Below, piece by piece: positions 45,316-58,309 of a DNA stretch of 64,000 nt. The DNA is from Hoyosella sp. YIM 151337 (GTDB lineage Bacteria > Actinomycetota > Actinomycetes > Mycobacteriales > Mycobacteriaceae), in the NCBI RefSeq assembly GCF_026041215.1, contig NZ_JAPEIQ010000013.1, positions 248,001 to 312,000 on the forward strand, written 5' to 3'. The position numbers and the translations under genes were made by a program. Position 1 is the first letter of the stretch, and each line of letters begins with the position of its first letter. A model generated the notes under the pieces. It ran no database searches. It was not told the origin of the DNA and was given only the letters and a program-made list of their open reading frames with translations.

Positions 45316-46367
45316 CAACAGCCTGGCACGCACGGAGACCCGTTCACGCCTGACCCGCGGGACGGTTCCTGTCCAAGCCGGCGAGGCCCTATCTCACCCA
45401 GCGCCTCCCGCACAAGTTCGACGGCCAGTTGCGCAAACCGCGGGTCGGGTCCGGGTGTCGCAGCACGCGCGAAACCCAGTCCCAACTCGGCAGCTTTGTC
45501 CTTCGCTTCGGTATCGAGGTCCCACACCACTTCTAGGTGATCGGACACGAAACCGACAGGGCACACGATGACGGCGTCCGCCCCCGCGCCGGCAAGCACT
45601 TCGAGATGGTCGCAAATATCTGGTTCGAGCCAGGGAATGTGCGGTGGGCCGGATCGCGATTGCCATACCACGTCATAATCGCCGTAGCCTGCGGCCGCCG
45701 CACACAGCGCGGCCGCCTCGCGGACCTGACGGCTGTACAGATGGCCACCCTCACTGGCGAGGCCCGCGGTTTCGTCGGCCGATACAGGCACCGAATGTGC
45801 GGTGAAAACGAGGCGCGCAGCCGTTCGCAGGTGGGGTTCGAGTTCCTCACGGGCCCGGGTAATCGCGTCCGCGAACGCGCCCACGAGCAGCGGATGATCG
45901 TAGTAATGACGCAGCTTCACCAACTCAGGGGCAGGCGAGGCCGCTGCACCGGAGTTTTCTTCAGCGGACGCGCGCGCGCGGGCGATGTCCTCGTGGTATT
46001 GACGGCACCCCGAATAGCCGCCCCAGGCGGATGTCGGAAAGACGAGTGCCCGGCGCACACCCGCCGCGGCCATCTCCTCAACCGTATCTTCCACGAGCGG
46101 ATGCCAATTCCGGTTGCCGAAGTACACAGGGAGATCACAATTCGCGCGCGTCAATTCAGCCTCGATCGCGGCGATGATTTCCCGATTTAGGGCATTGATC
46201 GGCGACACCCCACCGAAGTGCAGGTAGTGCTGTTCCACTTCGTCCAGACGGTCAGGCGGCACGTTGCGGCCGCGCGTCACGTTCTCGAGGAAGGGACGCA
46301 CGTCTGCTGGCTTCTCCGGACCGCCAAACGACAGCAACAGCAGCGCGTCGACATCACCAATACTCAT
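45279..46367 (-). CDS. hemH: Ferrochelatase (coproporphyrin ferrochelatase type, probably [2Fe-2S])
   Basis: 362 aa. Inserts ferrous iron into the porphyrin, coproporphyrin III in actinobacteria. N-terminal [26 protein letters not shown]; catalytic His in FTAHSVPVS near residue 192; [16 protein letters not shown]; and acidic site [14 protein letters not shown]. The cysteine in GYSGCRQY and the tail CVPGCC (about 344-349) resemble the set that ligates a [2Fe-2S] cluster in the M. tuberculosis enzyme. It lies three bases after inhA on the minus strand, the conserved fabG1-inhA-hemH operon. Confidence 0.95.
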   Translation of the reverse strand: MSIGDVDALLLLSFGGPEKPADVRPFLENVTRGRNVPPDRLDEVEQHYLHFGGVSPINALNREIIAAIEAELTRANCDLPVYFGNRNWHPLVEDTVEEMAAAGVRRALVFPTSAWGGYSGCRQYHEDIARARASAEENSGAAASPAPELVKLRHYYDHPLLVGAFADAITRAREELEPHLRTAARLVFTAHSVPVSADETAGLASEGGHLYSRQVREAAALCAAAAGYGDYDVVWQSRSGPPHIPWLEPDICDHLEVLAGAGADAVIVCPVGFVSDHLEVVWDLDTEAKDKAAELGLGFARAATPGPDPRFAQLAVELVREALGEIGPRRLGQEPSRGSGVNGSPCVPGCCQVRRRVSATQA

Positions 46368-46370
46368 GAT

Positions 46371-47162
46371 TCAGAATGCCTGCGTACTGGTTCCGCCGTC
46401 GACGTAAATGACTGTGCCAGTCGTCATCGGCAGCCAATCTGACAATACCGCGCACACCGTTTTCGCCACCGGTGAAGGATCATCAGCATCCCACCCAAGC
46501 GGTGCGCGGTCGGCCCACGCCTCGTTGATTCTCTGCAGCTCCTCGCCCGCTCCCGTGGCGGTCCCCGCGATCGCTTTCGCTGCGAGTGTGCGTATCGGTC
46601 CGGCGGCGACTAGGTTCGAGCGGATGCCGTGGGGCCCCACCTCGCGTGCCACATAGCGATTCACTGACTCGAGCGCGGCTTTCGACACGCCCATCCAGTT
46701 GTAAAACGGCATCGCCGAGCGCGGGTCAAAATCCATTCCGACGATTGATCCTCCCGGGCCCATCAGCGGAAGCGCGGCCCTCGCGAGCGACGCGTAGGAG
46801 TACGACGACACTTCGAGCGCCACCGCAACGTCGCCCCATGGTGCGTCGAGGAACGGGTGTCCCAGACAGGATGGCGGTGCGAAACCGATCGAATGGACAA
46901 GCCCGTCAATGCCGTCCATATGTTCCCCGACGCGTTCAGCAAGCGAATCGAGATGGTCTTGGTTCTGGACATCCAGTTCGATAACCGGAGCTTCCTCGGG
47001 CAGCCGCTTGGCGATCCGCTCGATCAGCCGCATCCGCGCGAAACCCGTCAGAACCACCTGCGCGCCTTGTTCCTGAGCCGTTTTCGCCACATGAAAGGCG
47101 ATTGACGCATCGGTGATGACGCCGGTGATGAGAAGCCGCTTGCCTGCGAGCAAACCGCTCAC
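46371..47162 (-). CDS. inhA: Enoyl-ACP reductase InhA (FAS-II, mycolic acid synthesis)
   Basis: 263 aa NADH-dependent reductase of long-chain enoyl-AcpM, marking the organism as a mycolic-acid producer; target of isoniazid in mycobacteria. Cofactor motif [15 protein letters not shown] at 12-26, VHSIGF at 89-94 (Ser91 equals M. tuberculosis Ser94), and MDFDP with Phe145. The catalytic pair is Tyr154 and Lys161 in [11 protein letters not shown], then [11 protein letters not shown]. Close to the mycobacterial enzyme throughout. Follows fabG1 by 50 bp. Confidence 0.97.
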   Translation of the reverse strand: MSGLLAGKRLLITGVITDASIAFHVAKTAQEQGAQVVLTGFARMRLIERIAKRLPEEAPVIELDVQNQDHLDSLAERVGEHMDGIDGLVHSIGFAPPSCLGHPFLDAPWGDVAVALEVSSYSYASLARAALPLMGPGGSIVGMDFDPRSAMPFYNWMGVSKAALESVNRYVAREVGPHGIRSNLVAAGPIRTLAAKAIAGTATGAGEELQRINEAWADRAPLGWDADDPSPVAKTVCAVLSDWLPMTTGTVIYVDGGTSTQAF

Positions 47163-47212
47163 TTAAGTACCTCCGTGTCGGTGGTGCCGTCGATTGTTCT
47201 TACTATTCTGGG

Positions 47213-47962
<750 letters not shown>

Positions 47963-48028
47963 TCAGCAGTTGCGGCCTCGACACCGCATCGCAATTCTTC
48001 ACGAATTGTGATCGTTACCTGCCCGCGG

Positions 48029-49009
48029 CTACGGGATCCGGCGGCTGATAATGAGTGCTGAGCCGACAGCCCCGGCGATCACGAGAGTGCCCAGAATCAG
48101 CCACGGCTGGCTCGCGTCGCCCCGGACCACCTCGTATCCGATCTGGGATTCAAGAGTCGCGTACACAGCTTCGAGTTCATCGAGCGACGCCGCCGAATAG
48201 AAGTCTCCGCCGGTGATTTCGGCGATCTCCTGCATCGACGGTTCGTCCACGGGCACCGGAATCGTCTGTCCGTCTATCGTGACGGTGCCCATCATGGTTC
48301 CGAACGAAATCGTCGAAACCGGGATCCCGCGATCCGCAGCGAGCCGCGCCGCAGTGAAACCGCCCCGTGGTGCATCCATTTCCCTGGGGACGGTCTGCTT
48401 TCCGTCCGACAGAACCACGATGTGGGCGGGCGGGGGTTCCTCCCCCGCCGGAACGATCGCGGCTAACGCGTCAACGGCTTGCAGCGACGTGAAGATCGCT
48501 TCACCTGTCGCGGTGCGCTCCGCGAGTTGCAGCCGGTCGATAGCGGATTTGACAGGCGCTCGGTCCGTCGTGGGAGGGACGAGAACCGACGCGGTGCCCG
48601 CGTAGCTGACGAGCCCCAGGTTGAGTCCAGGCGGCAGCCCATCGGCGAAGTTCTTCGCTGCTTCCTGCGCCGCTAGGAGCCGGGACGGAAGAACGTCGGT
48701 CGCCTCCATTGATAGCGACACATCGATCGCGAGAATGACTGTGGCGCGATCGCGGGGTTCCCGCTGCTCCTTCGTGGGGGATGCCAGCGCCACGGTAAGC
48801 ATCGCGAGACCCACCAGCAGTAACACCGCGGGAACGTGGCGCTCCCCGCGGGGACGGCGCGGCGCCACCTTTTCCAGCAATGCGAGGTTGGTGAATCGCA
48901 TGACATTGCGCTGCCGCAGCCGCTGCGCGATGACGTAACCGGCCGCCATCGCAACGACGACGAGCAGGAAGAGCAGCCACCAGGGACTCGCGAAGTCAGT
49001 CACACTCAT
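48029..49009 (-). CDS. VWA-domain membrane protein (BatA-like)
   Basis: 326 aa, Rv1481 counterpart. An N-terminal membrane segment (WWLLFLLVVVAMAAGYVIA) and a second one (VPAVLLLVGLAMLTVALA) precede the VWA domain, whose MIDAS is DVSLSMEATD near residue 97 with SDGK later. A C-terminal membrane helix (LILGTLVIAGAVGSALII) closes it. It overlaps the DUF58 stop by one base (TGATG). The MoxR-DUF58-VWA trio acts as an AAA chaperone with membrane metal-binding partners, linked to envelope integrity in mycobacteria. Confidence 0.92.
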   Translation of the reverse strand: MSVTDFASPWWLLFLLVVVAMAAGYVIAQRLRQRNVMRFTNLALLEKVAPRRPRGERHVPAVLLLVGLAMLTVALASPTKEQREPRDRATVILAIDVSLSMEATDVLPSRLLAAQEAAKNFADGLPPGLNLGLVSYAGTASVLVPPTTDRAPVKSAIDRLQLAERTATGEAIFTSLQAVDALAAIVPAGEEPPPAHIVVLSDGKQTVPREMDAPRGGFTAARLAADRGIPVSTISFGTMMGTVTIDGQTIPVPVDEPSMQEIAEITGGDFYSAASLDELEAVYATLESQIGYEVVRGDASQPWLILGTLVIAGAVGSALIISRRIP

Positions 49010-50034
49010 CAAACAGCTCCACTGCGAATGCCCGCTGAGGTACTGAGCCGCGAACGCCGCGATACGACGAAGCGGACAATATCGGCGATCCAATCGCGGT
49101 CAGTGCGCAGCGACAATAACGGGCAGCCGCAGCGCCGAAGCACAGTTGCCACGTCTGCCCGGTGCTGCTCCGCGGCTGCGGCAAAGTCACTGCGCAGCCT
49201 TCTGGTTGTTTTCACTTCCTTTGTGGCACCGCTCTCGGGATCCTGCAACGTCACGAGTCCGACGTCGGGCAGTTCGACATCGCGAGGGTCGAGGACTTCT
49301 ATCGCCAGCAAATCATGACGTCCCGCCACGGCGCGCAGTGAACGCTCCCAATCGATGGGCCCGAGGAAATCACTGACGATCACCGCGAGCCCGCGGCGGC
49401 GCTGAGGCCGTCGCAGCGCGTCGATTGCCGCGTCGAGACTCCCCCGTGTGCCAGACTCGGCACGGGGCGTCGTGGCGATCTTTCGCAGCAGCGTCTGACG
49501 GTGATGCATCCCCGAGCCCGCCGGAATACGGACGGTGCTGGCGCCAGTCGCGACTATCGCACCAATCCTGTTTCCGCCTCCGCCGGTGAGGTAAGTGATC
49601 GCGGCGCACGCCGCAACCGCGAGATCCCTCTTGTCGCTGTCGGCAGTGCCGAAATCCAGGCTTGCGGACAGATCCAGGACGATCCACGTTTCGAGTTCTC
49701 GGTCGGCAATTGTCTGCCGAACATGCGGATGGGTGGTGCGCGCGGTTACTGACCAATCCATCTGGCGCACATCGTCGCCGGGCTGATAAAGGCGGGCGTC
49801 CCCCGGTTCCGAGCCCGGGCCCGGTATTAAGCCCAGGTGATCGCCGTGCAAAACACCATCGAGCTTGCGGCGCACCGTCAGTTCGAGCGTACGCAGCGCA
49901 GCCGCAAGCTGCGGATCGCGCAACTCGCCGTTCGCGAAGGACGGCGGAGCCGGATGCTTGCGGGCACCAGGTGTGGGCGGGTTCGTGGCCGTTGCCGCTC
50001 CGGCACTATCCGCGTGTTCAGCTTCAGCCGACAT
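49009..50034 (-). CDS. DUF58 family protein
   Basis: 341 aa, Rv1480 counterpart. DUF58 signature: GLIPGPGSEPGDARLYQPGDDVRQMDWSVTART near residues 68-100, then ETWIVLDLSASLDFGT, a VWA-like fold. Unlike many DUF58 proteins there is no N-terminal membrane pair; residues 1-35 are low-complexity Ala/Pro. It lies six bases after moxR and overlaps the VWA gene. Likely a cytoplasmic partner of the MoxR ATPase. Confidence 0.92.
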   Translation of the reverse strand: MSAEAEHADSAGAATATNPPTPGARKHPAPPSFANGELRDPQLAAALRTLELTVRRKLDGVLHGDHLGLIPGPGSEPGDARLYQPGDDVRQMDWSVTARTTHPHVRQTIADRELETWIVLDLSASLDFGTADSDKRDLAVAACAAITYLTGGGGNRIGAIVATGASTVRIPAGSGMHHRQTLLRKIATTPRAESGTRGSLDAAIDALRRPQRRRGLAVIVSDFLGPIDWERSLRAVAGRHDLLAIEVLDPRDVELPDVGLVTLQDPESGATKEVKTTRRLRSDFAAAAEQHRADVATVLRRCGCPLLSLRTDRDWIADIVRFVVSRRSRLSTSAGIRSGAV

Positions 50035-50040
50035 CAGCCG

Positions 50041-51093
50041 TCACCGGGAGGAAGGTTGCGCGGCACCGACCGGCTGTGCCGTCACTTGCGGAAGCCCGAC
50101 CGTCCGCAAAACACGCTCGATAATCGAGTCCGCGGTGATCTCGTCCGCCATTGCGTCGTAACTGAGCACGAGCCGGTGCCGCAGCACATCCGGGATGATT
50201 TCGACGACGTCCTGTGGCACAACATAATCCCGGCCGCGCATCAGCGCGAGTGCACGGCCAGCGGCGATGATGCCCAGGGTCGCGCGCGGTGAGGCTCCAT
50301 ACGCCAGCCAGCCCGCCACTTCGTCCATGCCGAAAGCTCGCGGGTCACGCGTCGCAGTGATGACACGGACGACGTAGTCAATCAGTGCGTGATGGACGAA
50401 CACATTGCTAGCAACCCGCTGCAGACGTGTGACGTCCTCAGGTCCGAGGATCTGGCGTGCCTGGGGCGGCGTCACGCCCATCCGGTAAACAATCTCGCGC
50501 TCTTCCTCCATCGTCGGATAGTCGACGAGGACCTTGAACAAGAAACGATCACGCTGCGCTTCGGGCAGCGGGTACACGCCTTCACTTTCGATCGGGTTCT
50601 GTGTGGCGAGGACAAGAAACGGATCGGGCACCGGATACGTTGTGCCTCCGATCGAAACGTGCCGCTCAGCCATCACTTCCAGCAGCGCGGACTGCACCTT
50701 CGCGGGCGCGCGGTTGATCTCGTCAGCAAGGACGAAGTTGGCAACCACTGGACCGAGTTCAGTATCGAACTGTTCACGCCCTTGCCGGTAGATGCGCGTG
50801 CCGACGAGATCCGTGGGCACGAGGTCCGGCGTGAACTGAACCCGGGAGAAACTGCCACCGATCACCTGCGCCAGCGTTGACACCGCGAGGGTCTTCGCCA
50901 CGCCGGGGACCCCCTCAAGGAGAATGTGCCCACGGGCGAGCATCCCAGCCAGTAGCCGCTCGACGAGGGCATCCTGGCCGACGATGACCCGTTTCACTTC
51001 ATGTGCGGTTCGCTCTAGGAGCCGTGCATCGTCCTCCAGCGTCAGCGATGGGGGAGCCTCGCTGCTCTGTTCTCCTGTGCGCTCGAACGTCAC
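50041..51093 (-). CDS. moxR1: MoxR family AAA+ ATPase
   Basis: 350 aa from a GTG at 51093 (another GTG at 51105). Walker A EGVPGVAKT near residue 65, Walker B VLADEINRAP near residue 125, sensor LATQNPIESEGVYPLPEAQRDRF near residue 165. The C-terminal lid has ASPRATLGIIAAGRALAL. Acts as a chaperone-like ATPase with the DUF58 and VWA proteins downstream. Corresponds to Rv1479. Confidence 0.94.
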   Translation of the reverse strand: MTFERTGEQSSEAPPSLTLEDDARLLERTAHEVKRVIVGQDALVERLLAGMLARGHILLEGVPGVAKTLAVSTLAQVIGGSFSRVQFTPDLVPTDLVGTRIYRQGREQFDTELGPVVANFVLADEINRAPAKVQSALLEVMAERHVSIGGTTYPVPDPFLVLATQNPIESEGVYPLPEAQRDRFLFKVLVDYPTMEEEREIVYRMGVTPPQARQILGPEDVTRLQRVASNVFVHHALIDYVVRVITATRDPRAFGMDEVAGWLAYGASPRATLGIIAAGRALALMRGRDYVVPQDVVEIIPDVLRHRLVLSYDAMADEITADSIIERVLRTVGLPQVTAQPVGAAQPSSR

Positions 51094-51217
51094 TCTGCAG
51101 ACCACCGTTACCTTGCCAGGGCCAGCACACTGCTGGCGTGAGTCAGTACGAGATCCACTATTCCAGGTTCAGCCGGACTATGCCCGGACGTCCGGTGTGC
51201 TGCGCCGGCGGCTGTAT

Positions 51218-52777
51218 TCAGATCATGCGTACGGCGAACGGCTGAATCCCGCCCCAGCGGACCGGAGTGATCCGCACAGTGGCGCCAGAGAACGGTGCTT
51301 CGATCATCTGGCCATCACCGAGATACAGGGAAACATGCTGGCTGCCACCCGCGCCCCAGAAGAGCATGTCGCCGCGCTCCATCTGCGCGACCGGTACTTT
51401 TGTGCCCGCGTTGTAGATGTAGCCACTGAATCGCGGCAGGCTAATGCCAGCGGCCGCAAAGGAATACACCATGAGCCCGGAGCAGTCGAAACCAATCTTG
51501 AGATAGTCGCCGTGCCGGTCGGCGACGCCGCCGTCACGGATGCCCAGCGTCGGCCCCTGTGCATTGCCGCCACCCCACGCATAAGGGACGCCAACTTGGG
51601 ACAACGCACGACTGACCACCGCTTCGATCTTCTGTGCCCGGGTGCCGGGCACTGGGTCACCGCCCCCGTTTGACGGTGGCGGATCCTGACTGCCGGGCGG
51701 TGTGGGTATGGAGGGCGGTGTCGGCGTCACACGGTCGAGCGAGCCAAGGGAACCGGAGGCGAGAAGTGTGTCGACGACACGGCCCAGGTCGAGGTTTGCG
51801 AGCAGATTCGCATCGTGCCGCGCAGCGTCCAGGGAGCCGGTGCTAGGGACCCCTGCCGGGGCGGCAGCAGGGGCGGGCGGTGCGGCTGCCGCCGCCGCCT
51901 GTTCTGGCTCCGCGCCGACAAGGCCAGAATCAGCTGCTTGATCATCCGTGGCCGCTTCCAGCGCCGGTTGCGCTGCAGGGCGGCTGTCGTGCTCACGCTG
52001 CTGATTGCGCAGGCCAGCCACCGCATCGCGGGCACTTTGCAGAAGCGCCTGGGCCGCCGTGCGCTCGCGTTCCAGTCGAGCGCGATCATTTACCGCAGCC
52101 TGTTGCCGCTCTAGCGCAGTGCCGAACGCGGCTATCGCCGCTTCGCGAGCACCCTGGGCGAGACCGGCCGCGGTGCGCGCCTCGTCTCTTGCCAGCCTGG
52201 CTCGTGAGTCTTGGTTCGCCAGCTGGGCTCGGGCGCGTTCGAGAGCTTCCAGGGCACTGCGCTGGCTGGAACCGACCACTTGACGCAAGTGGGCACGATC
52301 GAGGACTTCTGAAGGATCGGCGGCCCCGGCGAATATCTCAAGCGAGTCTGCAGGCCCGCCCTCCATGTATTGGTAGCGCACGAACGCGTCGTACCGCTCT
52401 TGCGCTTCCCGAATCGCCGCGCTCGCCTCGTCGAGCAGGGTGCGAGCACCGCGCGCTTCGTCTTCCGCCCGCGCGGCATTGTGCTGCGCGTTTTCGAGGT
52501 CGACGAGGGCTTTATTGGCCTGTTGCCGGAGAGTCGCGATTTCGGAGTCGAGGCTCGCTAGGTTTGCTTCCTTGCGCGCAAGTTCGTCGATGAGGTGGGC
52601 GACTGTGCGCAGTTGTCCGTCCGCGGCTGCTTGTGCGCCCGCGATTTCACCGTCATCGGGGCGTACAGGTTCCGCGAGTACCGCGGTCGACTGCATCGTC
52701 ATCAGCAACCCTGCCAGCCCCAGGCCGACCATCATCCGGACGGCCCGTTGCGGCGCCCTGACTCGTCGTCGGTTCAC
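51218..52777 (-). CDS. ripA: RipA-like NlpC/P60 peptidoglycan endopeptidase
   Basis: 519 aa secreted hydrolase cleaving peptidoglycan stem peptides during daughter-cell separation. Signal peptide MNRRRVRAPQRAVRMMVGLGLAGLLMTMQSTAVLAEP. A long coiled coil (about 50-270) is the autoinhibitory or docking region, followed by a Pro/Ala linker (about 290-400). The C-terminal NlpC/P60 domain has Cys432 (FDCSGL), His481 (SQHVSLYLGDG) and Glu493. Spacings of 49 and 61 residues equal those of M. tuberculosis RipA C383/H432/E444. Start GTG 52777 with AAGGAG upstream. No second copy (ripB) follows. Confidence 0.95.
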   Translation of the reverse strand: MNRRRVRAPQRAVRMMVGLGLAGLLMTMQSTAVLAEPVRPDDGEIAGAQAAADGQLRTVAHLIDELARKEANLASLDSEIATLRQQANKALVDLENAQHNAARAEDEARGARTLLDEASAAIREAQERYDAFVRYQYMEGGPADSLEIFAGAADPSEVLDRAHLRQVVGSSQRSALEALERARAQLANQDSRARLARDEARTAAGLAQGAREAAIAAFGTALERQQAAVNDRARLERERTAAQALLQSARDAVAGLRNQQREHDSRPAAQPALEAATDDQAADSGLVGAEPEQAAAAAAPPAPAAAPAGVPSTGSLDAARHDANLLANLDLGRVVDTLLASGSLGSLDRVTPTPPSIPTPPGSQDPPPSNGGGDPVPGTRAQKIEAVVSRALSQVGVPYAWGGGNAQGPTLGIRDGGVADRHGDYLKIGFDCSGLMVYSFAAAGISLPRFSGYIYNAGTKVPVAQMERGDMLFWGAGGSQHVSLYLGDGQMIEAPFSGATVRITPVRWGGIQPFAVRMI

Positions 52778-52802
52778 ATTCCACTCCTTGAGCCAGCTAC
52801 CA

Positions 52803-52837
52803 GTGCCCGGCGTGCCTCGGCTGCGTGCCGGGTGCAC
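52803..52837 (-). promoter_or_regulatory. Stem-loop in the ripA leader
   Basis: GTGCCCGGC (52803-52811) pairs with GCCGGG-TG-CAC (52827-52837), a 9-bp stem with a 2-base bulge and 15-base loop. It ends about 18 bases before the AAGGAG site of ripA, close enough to influence translation or transcription. Confidence 0.5.
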
Positions 52838-52961
52838 CCCGGCCGCGTGACAGCTGAGCGAGTCGGTTGCTGAGCTAATGCACGCAACCTCCTCTGGCTG
52901 AGGAATCCCAGCCCTTCCGCCTCATAAAACACAGTGGGCAACACCACCCACCTACGCTCCA

Positions 52962-52977
52962 TGTGAACCGTACGACA
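52962..52977. promoter_or_regulatory. Possible Crp-type site upstream of ripA
   Basis: TGTGA-ACCGTA-CGACA matches the Crp consensus TGTGA-N6-TCACA at 8 of 10 informative bases. It lies 185 bp upstream of the ripA start in the AT-richer part of the region. Weak evidence on its own. Confidence 0.3.
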
Positions 52978-53245
52978 ACACACATCACGATTTCATCAAT
53001 TTCCACAAAACTACAGCGAAGTAATTTGCAAAGTTCGCCCCGTATCTGTACGGAAATGCGCGATTTGCAGGAGGGTTTACCTGCCGTTAATGCGGAATTG
53101 CGGAAACGCACGCTCGCGCCTGCAAGCGCATCTCACCGAGGGATGCCCGCAATGCCCGAAACGCGAATCCGCACGTCAGAGCGCGGCGAGTCCGCGCGCC
53201 ACAGGCATATCACGCGTGGATAACAAACACGCGAGGCCGAATTAC

Positions 53246-53887
53246 TTAGTTTCGGGAACTTGTCGTGGTGTCGCTACCGGGCGCCTCCGGAGCCCCGCTC
53301 GAACTGGAGCCCGACCGACGGCCGTCACTGACTGACTCAGGAGCAGGGCCCACTGCGCCATCCGCCTCGAAGTCATATCCGCGGCGGGTCCACCACCGCG
53401 TGAAGACGATGACCGCGGCGACAATGAACAGAAGTGAAAAAGTGACACCAGTCCAGGGAAAGCCCGGGGCAGCGATCTGCTCGAGAAATATCGCGGCCGC
53501 TTCCGCGTGCTCACGGCGGGCAATTTCGATCTGCGCACCTTCGAGCGCGAACCGGCTAATGGAATCACTGTAGGTGCCGATGACATTCGGCCCGAGGACA
53601 AGGACGGTTCCGCCGTCTGCGGCGCCGATGTCATTCGCGAGGTCACGAGGACCCCCGCCGTACCACGGGTTGTAGGGGAAGGCGACGATCTTGAGGTCAA
53701 TGCCCTCGTCCGCAGCCTGCGAGACGATGTCCCGAAATGCGTCCACGTCACCCTCTGGCGCATGCACATTGTCATCCGCGAGACCCGCGAGTACTTCGTT
53801 GAGATTCACGGCGGGTGGTGCTTCCGCCCGGAAAGGCCCGCCACTCGCGAGCATCTCGGTAACGGGACCAGCCTTGAAAGATCTCAC
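53246..53887 (-). CDS. DUF6676 family membrane protein (Rv1476-like)
   Basis: 213 aa from GTG 53887, chosen for GGAG five bases upstream. N-terminal domain about 20-140: LNEVLAGLADDNVHAPEGDVDAFRDIV, LKIVAFPYNP, GGTVLVLGPNVIGTYSDSISRF. Then one membrane helix (VTFSLLFIVAAVIVFTRWW) near 150-170 and an acidic/Ser-rich cytoplasmic tail. Position between acn and ripA equals Rv1476. Probably Rv1477-linked envelope function; nothing specific known. Divergent from acn. Confidence 0.82.
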   Translation of the reverse strand: MRSFKAGPVTEMLASGGPFRAEAPPAVNLNEVLAGLADDNVHAPEGDVDAFRDIVSQAADEGIDLKIVAFPYNPWYGGGPRDLANDIGAADGGTVLVLGPNVIGTYSDSISRFALEGAQIEIARREHAEAAAIFLEQIAAPGFPWTGVTFSLLFIVAAVIVFTRWWTRRGYDFEADGAVGPAPESVSDGRRSGSSSSGAPEAPGSDTTTSSRN

Positions 53888-57115
<3,228 letters not shown>

Positions 57116-57161
57116 CCGCAAGCGGTCCGCTGCAGGCAACAGTTCGCCCAGCACACTGCTG

Positions 57162-57202
57162 CGGGCCCGGGCCACACCGCAACCTTGCGGTCCCCGGGCC
57201 CG
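57162..57202. terminator. Very stable hairpin between acn and acnR
   Basis: Outer arms CGGGCCCGGG (57162-57171) and CCCGGGCCCG (57193-57202), 10 bp. Inner arms ACCGCA and TGCGGT (57176-57181, 57186-57191) with a 4-base loop. No T-tract. It could end or attenuate acn transcription before acnR, or protect the acn mRNA end. Confidence 0.6.
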
Positions 57203-57238
57203 TGGCGCTGTGGGCTATGACGTGAAGGGCTTGTGCCA

Positions 57239-57829
57239 GTGCCCAAGGTCAGTGAAGATCACCTCGTCGCGCGGCGCGGGCAGATACTCGACGGCGCGCG
57301 CCGCTGTTTCGCCGAGTACGGTTTCGAGGGCGCGACAGTGCGGCGGCTCGAAGACGCAACCGGACTCTCGCGGGGTGCAATCTTTCACCACTTCCGTGAC
57401 AAAGACGCGCTGTTTCTCGCGCTTGCGCACGAGGACGCGCGCCGCATGGCGGATACTGCCGCCGAGCAAGGCCTCGTCCAGGTCATGCGCAACTTGCTGA
57501 AAGACCCAGCCCAATTCGATTGGCTCGGCACCCGCCTCGAAATTACCCGGCGGCTGCGCACGGACCCAGACTTCCGCAGCGAATGGTCGCAGCGATCGGA
57601 GGAACTCACCGCCGCAGCGACTGCGCGGCTTGAACGGCAGCGTTCCGCCGGACGGCTCCGCGAAGACATTCCAACGGAAGTGCTTCTCCGGTACCTGGAC
57701 CTCGTCCTTGATGGCCTGGTCTCGCACCTCGCGTCGGGGCAGTCAACGGATCATCTGGACGCTGTGCTCGATCTTGTCGAGGCATCTGTGCGGCGAGACA
57801 GCAGATCCTGGGGCATCCACACTGACTGA
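57239..57829 (+). CDS. acnR: TetR family repressor of aconitase, AcnR
   Basis: 196 aa. HTH region RRGQILDGARRCFAEYGFEGATVRRLEDATGLSRGAIFHHFRDKDALFLALA is nearly identical in pattern to corynebacterial AcnR, as is the C-terminal EVLLRYLDLVLDGLVSHLASG. Rv1474c counterpart, directly downstream of acn. The operator found before acn supports the call. Start GTG 57239 gives MPKVSEDHLVARR, the usual N-terminus; GTG 57233 is an alternative. In C. glutamicum AcnR represses acn and responds to citrate/aconitate. Confidence 0.92.
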   Translation: MPKVSEDHLVARRGQILDGARRCFAEYGFEGATVRRLEDATGLSRGAIFHHFRDKDALFLALAHEDARRMADTAAEQGLVQVMRNLLKDPAQFDWLGTRLEITRRLRTDPDFRSEWSQRSEELTAAATARLERQRSAGRLREDIPTEVLLRYLDLVLDGLVSHLASGQSTDHLDAVLDLVEASVRRDSRSWGIHTD

Positions 57830-57887
57830 GAGCGGCGAATGTCCTAGTCGCTGTTTTCGGGCCGAAGGCTCGGAGGCGGGTACGCGA

Positions 57888-58121
57888 TCAGGCAGAAATG
57901 CGGCGGCGGCGGTTAGCTCCGCCTCTGCCGCGCAATTTCACGTCCGCTTCGACGAGAATCTTGTGCACGAAACCGTAGCTCCGGCCCATCGACTCCGCCA
58001 GCGAGCGGATGCTTGCGCCCGACTCGTACTTTTGACGAATCTCTGAACGGATGCGCTCCCTGGATTCGCCCGTGATCCTCGCCCCTTTACTGAGCCCCGA
58101 TGACCCTGCCGTACCCGCCAT
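57888..58121 (-). CDS. Small helix-turn-helix protein (Rv1473A-like)
   Basis: 77 aa from the ATG at 58121, which has GGAGG six bases upstream. Basic N-terminus (SKGARITGESRERIRSEIRQKYESG), then SIRSLAESMGRSYGFVHKILVEA as the DNA-binding helix pair, and a tail RGRGGANRRRR. Positional match to the small regulator Rv1473A between acnR and the ABC-F gene. Probably binds DNA; targets unknown. Convergent with acnR. Confidence 0.8.
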   Translation of the reverse strand: MAGTAGSSGLSKGARITGESRERIRSEIRQKYESGASIRSLAESMGRSYGFVHKILVEADVKLRGRGGANRRRRISA

Positions 58122-58309
58122 CTCAACCTCCACTGAGTTCGGCGCCGGGGATTGCAATTACCGTTTGCTGGCGCGCTCACACACGCCTCGCGCTGGGCTT
58201 TTCAGCTGGCACAAATGCTGTATATCTCCAGCGTAAACATAGGTAAAGCAGTGATCAACAATTTGACCAACCATCCTTGACCAATCTTGCTATCCCCCGG
58301 CGGGAAGGA

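Larger units (their letters stand above)
52778..53245. other. 468-bp intergenic region upstream of ripA
   Basis: No gene seen. On the minus strand, the part next to ripA has three stem-loops in order: 52913-52896 (5-bp stem), 52889-52865 (GGTTGC/GCAACC) and 52837-52803 (9-bp stem with a 2-base bulge). The ribosome site follows. Beyond lies an AT-richer stretch (about 52920-53040) that probably holds the promoter. The end near 53246 is the 3' side of the DUF6676 gene. A c-di-AMP riboswitch was considered and not established. Confidence 0.55.
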
